From contig CAKUPC010000012.1 in the NCBI GenBank assembly GCA_934675095.1, forward strand, positions 1 through 41,925: a stretch of 41,925 bases of DNA, in the 5' to 3' direction. Within the stretch, counting starts at the first letter, position 1, and every line of letters begins with the position of its first letter. This document shows positions 32,912 to 41,126 of this stretch, piece by piece. Below the pieces are notes generated by a model. It searched no databases, was not told the origin of the DNA, and saw only the letters and a program-made list of their open reading frames with translations. The stretch comes from an uncultured Bacteroidales bacterium (GTDB taxonomy: Bacteria > Bacteroidota > Bacteroidia > Bacteroidales > UBA932). Position numbers and translations under genes: made by a program.

Positions 32912-34888
32912 ATGATTCCACGCGACACGGTAGAGCGCATTCTGGATGTTGCCCAGATTGTTGATGTGGTCGGCGATTTCGTCGATTTGAAGCGTCGTGG
33001 TGCAAACTGGACCGCGTGCTGCCCGTTTCATAACGAGAAGACCCCGTCGTTCTATGTCTCTCCGGCCAAGGGCATCTACAAGTGCTTCGGCTGCGGCAAG
33101 GCGGGGTCGGCCGTGGATTTCGTGATGGAACACGAGAGCATGACCTTCCCGGAGGCCATCCGCTATCTCGGCCAGAAGTACCACATCGAAGTGAACGAAG
33201 AGGAGGAGACTGCCGAGGACCTTGCACGCAAGCAGCACAAGGACAGTCTCTACATAGTCTCCAAGTTCGCTGGGGAGTTCTTTCAGAAGTCGCTCCATAC
33301 CCCTATGGGACAGGCGATTGCCTACCAGTATTTCCATGGGAAGCGTAAGCTCGACGACTCCACGATTGAAAAGTACGGCCTCGGTTGGGCGCCGCAGTCC
33401 CGGGACGAGCTTAGCCGTGCCGCCAGGGAGGCCGGATATAAGGAGGACTATCTTGTCGAAACCGGACTCAGCATACGCCGCGACGACGGTTCCCTTGTTG
33501 ACAGGTTCTTCGACAGGGTCATGTTTCCGATACATTCAGTCACCGGACAGGTCATCGCCTTCGGAGGGCGCACTCTCAAGACGGACAAGAGCGTCGCGAA
33601 GTATGTCAATTCCCCGGAGACGGAGATATATGTCAAGAACCGCTCGCTCTACGGGATTTATTTCGCGAAGAACGAGATTGCAAGGCAGCGCAAGTGCATA
33701 CTCGTCGAGGGCTATCTCGACGTTCTTTCCATGCACCAGCTAGGAATCCTGAACGTGGTGGCTTCGAGCGGAACTTCGCTCACGACCGGGCAGGTGGCTC
33801 TGATTAAGCGCTTCGCTGACGACGTGACCATCATCTACGACGGCGACAGCGCCGGAATCCATGCGGCCCTGCGCGGAATCGGACTTGTGCTCAAAGGGGA
33901 CTTGAATGTTCGCGTCGTCCTGCTGCCTGACGGAGAAGACCCGGATTCATTTGCTTGCTCCCATACAAGGGCAGAAGTAGAGGATTATATAAATACTAAT
34001 GAGCGCGACTTTATCGGATTTATGACGCAGATGTTGCTCGATAATGTTGGAAATGATCCTCTCAAAAAGGCGGCACTTGTAAATGATGTCGCTGACACAA
34101 TTTCTTTAATCCCGGATCAGATAACACGTGCGGCCTATATTCAATTCTGCTCTTCAACATTCGGTATGGATGAACAGTTTCTGTACGATAGGGTTAAGTC
34201 AACTCGTACAGATATGTTGATTTCAGAAAAGCGACAATTGGAACGAGCTTCTTCCCGTGATGAAGAATCGGATAGCGGAGAAATCGTCCTGGCTGCATCA
34301 TCTTCTGTTCCAGAAGAACAAAATGTCATAAAATATCGTGAAGAAGAGCCTTTTACGGCCTCTGGTGAACGGGAGATTTTAAGTTTCTTGCTGGAATCCG
34401 GTGACAATGAACTGAAGTTTGACCGCGATTCTCCATTTTGGACAGAGGAGACACCGACAGTTGCGGATTTCATTCTCAACACTTTGGACGATAACGGGAT
34501 GGCTTTTCACAATTCGATGTATGCTAAGGTTCTTGACCAGTACACGAAGTTCTATGACGAGGGTTTTCAGCAGAACCAGATTCTCGCGCGTTTGCGTGAT
34601 AGCGCCGATCAGGAAATCAATGCAGTGACGCGCGACCTGCTTGTCGATAAGTACAACCTGACCGTGAAGAACTTCGAGAACTCGCTCACCTCGGCGGAGA
34701 CTATGCTGGTGACATACGTCCCGAAATCGCTGATAAAGCTGCAGCTGCTCAATGTCGAGCTTGAACTCAAGGCTCTCCAGAAGGAGCTTGTCACCACACA
34801 GGATTCCGGAAAGATGGAGGAGCTGATGCGGAAGATTACGGAGCTGAGCAGGATGAAGTCGTCCCTTGCGTCGGAGTTTCGGAAATAG
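32912..34888 (+). CDS. dnaG: DNA primase
   Basis: Synthesises replication primers. The CHC2 zinc-binding domain (CCPFHNEKTPSFYVSPAKGIYKCFGCGKAGS) is at residues ~33-65, the catalytic RNA polymerase core follows, and TOPRIM motifs are clear: the acidic EGYLDVLSMHQLGILNVVASSGTSLT and IIYDGDSAGIHAA. The C-terminal ~150 residues are helical and would bind DnaB. Between about 33950 and 34560 (residues ~345-550) GC drops from ~58-60% to ~43%, with a matching codon-use change, without loss of the frame. That could be a recombined patch from a lower-GC relative. 658 residues is normal. Confidence 0.96.
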   Translation: MIPRDTVERILDVAQIVDVVGDFVDLKRRGANWTACCPFHNEKTPSFYVSPAKGIYKCFGCGKAGSAVDFVMEHESMTFPEAIRYLGQKYHIEVNEEEETAEDLARKQHKDSLYIVSKFAGEFFQKSLHTPMGQAIAYQYFHGKRKLDDSTIEKYGLGWAPQSRDELSRAAREAGYKEDYLVETGLSIRRDDGSLVDRFFDRVMFPIHSVTGQVIAFGGRTLKTDKSVAKYVNSPETEIYVKNRSLYGIYFAKNEIARQRKCILVEGYLDVLSMHQLGILNVVASSGTSLTTGQVALIKRFADDVTIIYDGDSAGIHAALRGIGLVLKGDLNVRVVLLPDGEDPDSFACSHTRAEVEDYINTNERDFIGFMTQMLLDNVGNDPLKKAALVNDVADTISLIPDQITRAAYIQFCSSTFGMDEQFLYDRVKSTRTDMLISEKRQLERASSRDEESDSGEIVLAASSSVPEEQNVIKYREEEPFTASGEREILSFLLESGDNELKFDRDSPFWTEETPTVADFILNTLDDNGMAFHNSMYAKVLDQYTKFYDEGFQQNQILARLRDSADQEINAVTRDLLVDKYNLTVKNFENSLTSAETMLVTYVPKSLIKLQLLNVELELKALQKELVTTQDSGKMEELMRKITELSRMKSSLASEFRK

Positions 34889-34912
34889 AGGTATTTTATT
34901 GATATATAATAT

Positions 34913-34943
34913 ATTGTACTCTCGAATATGTGGATTATTTTTG
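34913..34943 (+). promoter_or_regulatory. Promoter of metG-murB
   Basis: TTG at 34914-34916, 19 bp, then TATTTTTG (34936-34943), matching the Bacteroidota consensus. Leader of about 20 nt. Confidence 0.65.
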
Positions 34944-34967
34944 AAAAATAAGAAAATATAGAAATAT

Positions 34968-37166
34968 ATGGAAAACAAGAATTACAGGAGACAGCTGGTG
35001 ACCTGTGCGCTTCCTTACGCGAACGGTCCCGTTCACATCGGCCATCTTGCCGGGGTCTATGTTCCCGCGGACATATATGTGAGGTATCAGAGGCTCAGGG
35101 GCCAGGATGTCCTTTTCATCTGCGGTTCGGACGAGCACGGCGTTCCGATTACCATCAAGGCGAAGAAGGAGGGCGTCACTCCGCAGGACATCGTTGACAG
35201 GTATCACTCTCTCATAAAGGCTTCGTTTGCGGGTCTCGGAATCAATTTCGACATATATTCACGCACGTCGTCAAAGGTTCACGAGAAGACCGCCTCGGAT
35301 TTCTTCCGCAAGCTCTACGACGACGGGAAGTTCATCGTGAAGGAAAGCGAGCAGTACTATGACGAGGAGGCCAAGACCTTCCTCGCGGACCGCTACATCG
35401 TAGGAACCTGCCCGCGCTGCGGCGCCGAGGGGGCATACGGCGACCAGTGCGAGAAGTGCGGCGCGACCCTCAGCCCTGACGAGCTCATCAATCCGAGGTC
35501 GGCACTGAGCGGCTCCCCGCTTGTGAAGAAGCCGACGAAGCACTGGTATCTGCCTCTGAATGAATATGAAAAGTGGCTCTCCGAGTGGATTCTCGACGGG
35601 CACAGGGAGTGGAAGACCAATGTCTATGGACAGTGCAAGAGCTGGATTGACGGCGGGCTTCAGCCGCGCGCCGTGAGCCGTGACCTTGACTGGGGCGTTC
35701 CGGTGCCGGTCGAGGGAGCGGAGGGCAAGGTTCTCTATGTGTGGTTCGACGCGCCGATAGGATATATCTCCAACACGAAGGAGCTTCTTCCGCAGTCTTG
35801 GGAGAAATGGTGGAAGTCGGAGGACACGAAGCTCGTGCATTTCATCGGCAAGGACAACATCGTGTTCCACTGCATCGTGTTTCCGTCCATGCTCAAGGCC
35901 CACGGCGGCTACATCCTTCCGGACAATGTCCCTGCCAACGAGTTCCTCAACCTTGAGGGCGACAAGATTTCGACTTCAAGGGGCTGGGCCGTGTGGCTGA
36001 ACGAGTATCTGGAGCAGTTCCCGGGACAGGAGGACGTGCTCCGCTACGTGCTCTGCGCCAACGCGCCGGAGACCAAGGACAACGACTTCTCGTGGAAGGA
36101 TTTTCAGGCGCGCAACAACAGCGAGCTCGTGGCGATTTTCGGAAACTTCGTGAACAGGGCCGTGGTGCTCACGCACAAGTATTTCGGAGGCAAGGTCCCT
36201 GCGGACCTGAAGCCGGAGCCGATTGACCGCGAGACGCTTGCGCAGATTCCGGCTATTGCCGCTGACATTGAGTCCAACATCGAGCAGTATCGTTTCCGCG
36301 AGGCGCTCAAGGCCGCGATGAACCTCGCGCGTCTTGGCAACAAGTACCTTACCGACACCGAGCCGTGGAAGGTCGCAAAGACTGACATGGACAGGACGGC
36401 GTCCATTCTCAATGTCTCCCTTCAGATATGCGCCGCGCTTGCTGTGGCGTTCGAGCCGTTCCTGCCGTTTTCCGCAGAGAAGCTCCGCCGGATTCTGCGC
36501 GTGGGCATCATCGCCGGAACGGACCATCGCGCAGGAGAGGAAGGCACGGGTGGGGAGAACATCTTCACCGCCTCCGAGGCAGCCGCCCTGCACACCGTTG
36601 ATTCCGCGTCTTCGACCCTGTCTGAATTTCCGATTTCCCTTTCTTGGAGCGACCTCGTTTCCGAGCGCATACTCCCGGCGGGACATGAACTTGGCGAGGC
36701 TGAACTGCTGTTCTCGAAGATTGAGGATGAGGTTGTGGATGCGCAGATTGCCCGCCTGAACGCAATCAGGGCGGAGCGTGAGGCCGCCGCTGCCGAGGCT
36801 GCCGCAAAGGAGGCCGCGGCGAAGGTCGAGCCGCAGAAGCCCGAGTGCAGTTTCGAGGACTTCGAGAAGATGGACATCAGGACGGCGACAGTGCTTGAGG
36901 CGGAGAGGGTTCCTAAGACGGACAAGCTGCTCAAACTGACGATAGACACGGGCATTGACAGGCGCACGATTGTTTCCGGCATAGCGGAGTACTACTCTCC
37001 GGAGGATATGCTCGGCAGGCAGATTTGCATACTCGCCAACCTCGCCCCGCGTAAGATTCGCGGCATCGAGTCCAAGGGCATGATTCTGATGGCGCGCCAG
37101 GGCGACGGCAAGATGCGGTTCATCACGCCGCAGGAAATGTTGGCGAATGGTGCGCAGATAGGATAA
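34968..37166 (+). CDS. metG: Methionyl-tRNA synthetase with C-terminal tRNA-binding domain
   Basis: Charges tRNA-Met. Class I motifs are present: HIGH as [11 protein letters not shown] near residue 20 and KMSKS as DKISTSRGW, a variant I also associate with Bacteroides MetRS. Zinc cysteines are in the [18 protein letters not shown] segment. A ~40-residue less conserved insertion (about residues 518-560) follows the anticodon-binding helices. The last ~105 residues are the EMAP-II/Trbp111-like OB domain ([29 protein letters not shown]), which binds tRNA non-specifically. Its stop TAA overlaps the murB ATG by one base (TAATG), implying translational coupling. Confidence 0.96.
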   Translation: MENKNYRRQLVTCALPYANGPVHIGHLAGVYVPADIYVRYQRLRGQDVLFICGSDEHGVPITIKAKKEGVTPQDIVDRYHSLIKASFAGLGINFDIYSRTSSKVHEKTASDFFRKLYDDGKFIVKESEQYYDEEAKTFLADRYIVGTCPRCGAEGAYGDQCEKCGATLSPDELINPRSALSGSPLVKKPTKHWYLPLNEYEKWLSEWILDGHREWKTNVYGQCKSWIDGGLQPRAVSRDLDWGVPVPVEGAEGKVLYVWFDAPIGYISNTKELLPQSWEKWWKSEDTKLVHFIGKDNIVFHCIVFPSMLKAHGGYILPDNVPANEFLNLEGDKISTSRGWAVWLNEYLEQFPGQEDVLRYVLCANAPETKDNDFSWKDFQARNNSELVAIFGNFVNRAVVLTHKYFGGKVPADLKPEPIDRETLAQIPAIAADIESNIEQYRFREALKAAMNLARLGNKYLTDTEPWKVAKTDMDRTASILNVSLQICAALAVAFEPFLPFSAEKLRRILRVGIIAGTDHRAGEEGTGGENIFTASEAAALHTVDSASSTLSEFPISLSWSDLVSERILPAGHELGEAELLFSKIEDEVVDAQIARLNAIRAEREAAAAEAAAKEAAAKVEPQKPECSFEDFEKMDIRTATVLEAERVPKTDKLLKLTIDTGIDRRTIVSGIAEYYSPEDMLGRQICILANLAPRKIRGIESKGMILMARQGDGKMRFITPQEMLANGAQIG

Positions 37167-38272
37167 TGATACAGTATAATAAGGACATAAATAACACCTT
37201 CGGGATGAAGGTGCGGGCGGCGGCATACGCCGAATGGGGTAGCGAGGACGCGCTGCGGGAACTGCTGAAGGACAGTTCCCTGCCGCGTCCTTTTCTCTTT
37301 GTCGGAGCCGGAAGCAACTTGCTGTTCACCGGAGACTTTCCCGGTACTGTCCTGCATTCGGCCATGAAGGACATCCGGAGCCTGTCGGATGCGGGCGCTG
37401 TCTTGGCTGCCTCCGGCTCCGGTCATTCCATTCCTGAGGGTTCCGGTGTGTTCGTTGAGGTCGGCTCGGGAGTCGTGTTCGATGACTTCTGCGCATGGGC
37501 TGCCGAGCGCGGTCTCTGGGGAGTCGAGAACCTTTCGCACATCCCGGGAGAGGTCGGGGCGAGCGCGGTTCAGAATGTCGGGGCATACGGCGTTGAGGCG
37601 AAGGACGTGATTGTCCGCGTGAACTGCATGGAGCTCTCGACCGGCGCTTCCGTCACGTTTGACAATTCCGAATGCGGCTACGGCTATAGGGCATCCAATT
37701 TCAAGACCGTCTGGAAAGGCCTCTACGCCGTCACCTCGGTCGTGTTCCGCCTTTCGTCAGTCCCGACCCCGCATCTCGACTACGGTCATCTCCGCTCTGC
37801 GGTCGAAGCCGTATCCTGTCATTTCGAGCAAAGCGAGAAATCTTTAACCCCGTCTCTCATCCGTGAGGTGGTGACAGAAATCCGCCGTCAGAAACTCCCA
37901 GAACCGTCCGAACTCGGTTCGGCCGGAAGCTTCTTCAAGAACCCTGTGATTCCGCAGGAACATTTCGACCGCATCCTCAATGACTTCCGGCAGGCAAACG
38001 GTTCCGAAGCAACTGTTCCTCACTATGTTGTGGAGCAGCCGGGCGAAGCGGCTCCCATGATTAAGGTTCCGGCGGCCTGGCTGATTGAACAGTGCGGCTG
38101 GAAAGGCCGGCAGACCGGCAATGTCGCCTGCTATTCGAAACAGCCGCTCGTCATCGTGAACCTCACCGGCAACGCCACCCCGCAGGAGGTGCTGGACCTC
38201 GAAAACTCAGTCATCGCTTCCGTCCGCGACCGCTTCGGCGTAACCCTCTCTCCCGAGGTGGAACACATCTGA
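37166..38272 (+). CDS. murB: UDP-N-acetylenolpyruvoylglucosamine reductase
   Basis: FAD enzyme that reduces UDP-GlcNAc-enolpyruvate to UDP-MurNAc in peptidoglycan synthesis. Motifs: the FAD-binding VGAGSNLLFTGDF, LSHIPGEVGASAVQNVGAYGVEAKD, the substrate-binding CGYGYRASNFK, the catalytic serine in GSAGSFFKNPV, and a C-terminal glutamate in TPQEVLDLE. At 368 residues it is ~25 longer than the E. coli enzyme. Part of this is a REP-like palindrome read in frame as CHFEQSEKSL (residues ~218-227). The reading frame starts inside the metG stop (TAATG). Confidence 0.94.
   Translation: MIQYNKDINNTFGMKVRAAAYAEWGSEDALRELLKDSSLPRPFLFVGAGSNLLFTGDFPGTVLHSAMKDIRSLSDAGAVLAASGSGHSIPEGSGVFVEVGSGVVFDDFCAWAAERGLWGVENLSHIPGEVGASAVQNVGAYGVEAKDVIVRVNCMELSTGASVTFDNSECGYGYRASNFKTVWKGLYAVTSVVFRLSSVPTPHLDYGHLRSAVEAVSCHFEQSEKSLTPSLIREVVTEIRRQKLPEPSELGSAGSFFKNPVIPQEHFDRILNDFRQANGSEATVPHYVVEQPGEAAPMIKVPAAWLIEQCGWKGRQTGNVACYSKQPLVIVNLTGNATPQEVLDLENSVIASVRDRFGVTLSPEVEHI
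37817..37842 (+). repeat. REP-like palindrome inside murB
   Basis: TGTCATTTCGAGC-AAA-GCGAGAAATC: ATTTC and GAGC pair with GAAAT and GC across a 3-base centre, with two mismatches. This CATTTCGAG...CGAGAAATC pattern is one I recognise as a common intergenic repeat in Bacteroidota genomes, whose six-frame translations give peptides such as HFEQSEKS. Here it lies in frame in an essential gene. Confidence 0.6.
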
Positions 38273-38280
38273 CAGCAGAA

Positions 38281-38366
38281 TTGCACCGTCAATCGTGCAA
38301 CTTTCGCTAAATATTGCACGATAAACAATGCAAAACTCAATAAAAGTTGCACGGACTATCGTGCAA
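38281..38366 (+). repeat. Three 20-bp palindromes at exact 33-bp spacing upstream of ATPase C
   Basis: Each unit is TTGCAC-N8-GTGCAA (second copy ATGCAA), starting at 38281, 38314 and 38347, so the spacing is 33 bp twice with 13-bp spacers. Units 1 and 3 are near identical (right halves ATCGTGCAACTTT). Unit 3 ends 6 bp before the TATATTTG box and would cover the -33 region. Confidence 0.92.
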
Positions 38367-38372
38367 CTTTTG

Positions 38373-38380
38373 TATATTTG
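38373..38380 (+). promoter_or_regulatory. -7 promoter element of ATPase C
   Basis: TATATTTG, directly after the third palindrome; the ATG lies 17 bp downstream. Confidence 0.7.
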
Positions 38381-38397
38381 CGTCAAATGATAGTTTT

Positions 38398-39570
38398 ATG
38401 GATACGCTGTTTTCTACATATCGCCAGTATCTGGAGCTGACTCCAATGTCTTTTTTCCGCGATTTTCATGACCGGATCAATTGGAAGTGTCGCATTATAG
38501 GTGTTCTGGGGCAGAAGGGTGTCGGAAAATCAACCCTTCTCCTTCAGCATATCAAAAAATGTGAAGACATGGACACGACACTTTACGTCACCGCCGATGA
38601 CATTTATTTCTCGGCTCACACTTTGGTTGACACGGCAAAAAAGTTCTATGCCGAGGGAGGCAGGGCATTGTATATAGACGAAATTCACAAGTATCGTGGC
38701 TGGAGTACGGAGATAAAGATGATGTATGACCAGCTTCCTCTGCTCCGCGTCGTGTATTCGGGGAGTTCAATCCTTGATTTAAGAAAGGGAGGGGCGGATC
38801 TCAGCCGTAGGGTCATAGAATACAAACTGCCGGTGTGGTCGTTTCGGGAGTATCTTAACCTCCGGATGGGCTGGAATCTGAAGCCGGCGACGCTGGCGGA
38901 GATTCTTGATGGAAAGGTTGATTATCCATACGGAGAGCATCGTCCTCTGACCTATTTCAAGGAATATCGGCAGCATGGGTGTTATCCGTTTTTCCGCGAA
39001 CCCGAATTCCGCACGAGACTGCGTCAGGTCATCACCGCCACTGTCGAGGTGGATATTCCGAAGTATGCCGAGATGACGGTTGCCGCGACCGAAAAGCTGA
39101 AAAAGCTGATGTACTATGTCTCTCAGAGCGTTCCGGTGAAGATTAACTATTCCGATATGGAGCGCGACCTCGACATTCCGAGGAACAGTCTTCCGACATA
39201 TCTGGAATATCTTGAGAAGGCGGAACTCGTGTCTATGCTCCGTATGAAGGCGAACGGGGACGCGGTGCTCCGCAAGATGGACAAGCTTTACCTGAACAAC
39301 TCCAACATGATGTATTCCATGTCCGACTACGAACCGAATCCGGGCAATGTGCGCGAGACAATGTTCCTTTCATTGATGAAAAACGCCTTCGATGTCGTCG
39401 AATCCCCGATTTCGGACTTTGAACTCGACGGCAAGACCTTTGAGGTCGGAGGCCGAAAAAAAGGCAAGAAACAGATTGCCGACGCTTCGGAAGGCTACAT
39501 CGTCGCCGACGACATTGAATATGCCTACAAAAACAAAATTCCCCTCTGGATGTTCGGGTTTATATATTGA
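38398..39570 (+). CDS. AAA ATPase with DUF4143-type C-terminus (ATPase C)
   Basis: 390-residue AAA_14/DUF4143 family protein. Walker A VLGQKGVGKSTLLLQ, Walker B LYIDEIHKY, then VVYSGSSILDL. The middle is the DUF4143 helical region (SRRVIEYKLPVWSFREYLNL). The C-terminus is the second subtype of this family: FEVGGRKKGKKQI ... YIVADDIEYAYKNKIPLWMFGFIY, in which the E...K pair occupies the nuclease-like position. Start at 38398 (MDTLFSTYRQYLELTP) is chosen over an upstream frame at 38347 because that would run through unit 3 and the promoter. Followed 23 bp later by a small unknown gene in the same direction. Function unknown. Confidence 0.87.
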   Translation: MDTLFSTYRQYLELTPMSFFRDFHDRINWKCRIIGVLGQKGVGKSTLLLQHIKKCEDMDTTLYVTADDIYFSAHTLVDTAKKFYAEGGRALYIDEIHKYRGWSTEIKMMYDQLPLLRVVYSGSSILDLRKGGADLSRRVIEYKLPVWSFREYLNLRMGWNLKPATLAEILDGKVDYPYGEHRPLTYFKEYRQHGCYPFFREPEFRTRLRQVITATVEVDIPKYAEMTVAATEKLKKLMYYVSQSVPVKINYSDMERDLDIPRNSLPTYLEYLEKAELVSMLRMKANGDAVLRKMDKLYLNNSNMMYSMSDYEPNPGNVRETMFLSLMKNAFDVVESPISDFELDGKTFEVGGRKKGKKQIADASEGYIVADDIEYAYKNKIPLWMFGFIY

Positions 39571-39593
39571 CAGGCATTTCAAGAAAGGAAAAT

Positions 39594-40010
39594 ATGGAAA
39601 CCGAGAACAGAAAAGTAGTGCTTGAGAACTTCTATGGCGATGGCAAACACCTTTATGAAGATGAACTTGGCTGGTGGCCGGAAGCTAAGGAGGAAGTCCA
39701 TTCTCTTGTGTCAAGGGACATCTTTGAGTATGAGATTGTCAAAGTTGGGTTCAACCTTGCATTCTACTACATTGACAACGACACTTGCTATGGATTGCAT
39801 ACCGAGGCTTTGCCTATTGAATTCAAAATTTTGCCGCGCAACAGAGCTGAGGAGTTTGTATATTGGCAATGCGATTTCGATACGCATGACGACGGGGAAG
39901 TGCTCTATTCATTTGACGAATGCTCAATGAAAATATGGGATACTATCAGGATTGACGGGAAAGGTCTCGGGGAAATTCTTGACAGATCTGTCATCATGAC
40001 TCTGAATTAA
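39594..40010 (+). CDS. Hypothetical protein downstream of ATPase C
   Basis: 138 residues, acidic and soluble, with many aromatic residues (ENFYGDGKHLYEDELGWWPEAK, IFEYEIVKVGFNLAFYYIDNDTCYGLH). I do not recognise a domain. The TTG at 39567 could extend it, but METENRKVVLENFYGDGKH at 39594 is a more natural start. It begins 23 bp after ATPase C with no promoter motif between, so the two are probably co-transcribed. It ends 12 bp before the convergent DUF262-HNH gene. Confidence 0.65.
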   Translation: METENRKVVLENFYGDGKHLYEDELGWWPEAKEEVHSLVSRDIFEYEIVKVGFNLAFYYIDNDTCYGLHTEALPIEFKILPRNRAEEFVYWQCDFDTHDDGEVLYSFDECSMKIWDTIRIDGKGLGEILDRSVIMTLN

Positions 40011-40022
40011 TTGTTTTGACTG

Positions 40023-41120
40023 CTACTTCGCTCCTTTGCGGCGGTTGCAGTCGCGGCAGAGGAGCTGGCAGTTGGAGGCTATGGTGCGGCCGCCGTCGCG
40101 CCATGGGGTGATGTGGTCGGCTTCCATCTCGCGGATGTCGATGATTTCGCCGTGGCGGAGACAGTCGGGGTTCGCGCAATGACCGTTCTGACGCTCATAG
40201 ACCTCGCGCCTGGTGTTCTCGTCGAAGGCACGGATGTCGAGGTGGCGTTCGTCGTGGTCGAAGACATATTGATAAATCCCCGACTTCTTTTTGACGTCAC
40301 TGTCCATCATCAGCCTCTTCACCTTGGATTCGAGTGCTGCCGAATCATAGTTCTCTTCCCCATAGCGGTTGTAGAGCCCGCCCCAGTTCACGCCCTTCAT
40401 CTCCTTTCTGTAGTTCGGGAAGAGGACATTCACCCAGTCTATGACTTTTCTGAAATACAGCCACAGCTCGTTTGCGTTGCTGTCGTGCTGGTGCTTCGCC
40501 ATATAGATTCGGCCGTTTCCCTTTGAAATCCAGTCAAGCGCGGTCTCAAGATAATCCTGTCTTATCGGTGAACCGGTGAGATACTTGTTCGCCATCCCAT
40601 ATGCCGGACATCCGCTTTTGCTGAAATATTTCTTCGCGTCTGACAGCCACGGACCTGCATAGACGGCGTTTAGCAACTCCTGCTCGGTGAGCTTCTCGCC
40701 TGCTATGTTGATTGTCTTGAACCAGTCGAGTTTCTCGGAGTCCGTGCCCTCACAGACATATATCATCAGCCTGTAATTCAGGAACTTCTCCTTTTCGTCG
40801 TCCGGGAGATTGTGGAAATATTGGAAGTTGAACGCGAAGTCGCCGTTCACATACTGGCAGAGGGATATTGTTCTCTGCTGTCCGTCAATGACCTCGAATC
40901 CACCGTCGTCGCGTACCGCCCAGTACATCACGTTGAGCGGGAACTCCTTGAACACGGTGTCGATTACGGCGTTGCGCTGGTTCTCTCCATAGACGAACTC
41001 CCGCTGATACGGCGGACGGATGTCGAGTTTTCCGTCATACCCGACGACGCCGTTTTCGGCGTTGTCCTTATAGCCTGCGGTCAATTCCCTGACCGTAACT
41101 TCTTTAAGCTGAATTTTCAT
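40023..41120 (-). CDS. DUF262 protein with C-terminal HNH nuclease domain
   Basis: Two-domain protein of the type found in GmrSD-like and other phage-defence systems. The DUF262 (ParB/Srx-like) half has RPPYQREFVYGENQRNAVID and the hallmark EVIDGQQRTISL at about residues 77-86. The last ~55 residues are an HNH nuclease: CANPDC, then EADHITPWRDGGRTIASNCQLLCRDCNRRKG, with the D-H pair, the Asn and the zinc cysteines intact. It begins 6 bp after the methyltransferase stop, in the same direction, so the pair is one operon. By family it is expected to be a nucleotide-regulated nuclease; a role in restriction next to a modifying enzyme is inference. Confidence 0.85.
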   Translation of the reverse strand: MKIQLKEVTVRELTAGYKDNAENGVVGYDGKLDIRPPYQREFVYGENQRNAVIDTVFKEFPLNVMYWAVRDDGGFEVIDGQQRTISLCQYVNGDFAFNFQYFHNLPDDEKEKFLNYRLMIYVCEGTDSEKLDWFKTINIAGEKLTEQELLNAVYAGPWLSDAKKYFSKSGCPAYGMANKYLTGSPIRQDYLETALDWISKGNGRIYMAKHQHDSNANELWLYFRKVIDWVNVLFPNYRKEMKGVNWGGLYNRYGEENYDSAALESKVKRLMMDSDVKKKSGIYQYVFDHDERHLDIRAFDENTRREVYERQNGHCANPDCLRHGEIIDIREMEADHITPWRDGGRTIASNCQLLCRDCNRRKGAK

Positions 41121-41126
41121 GACTGG

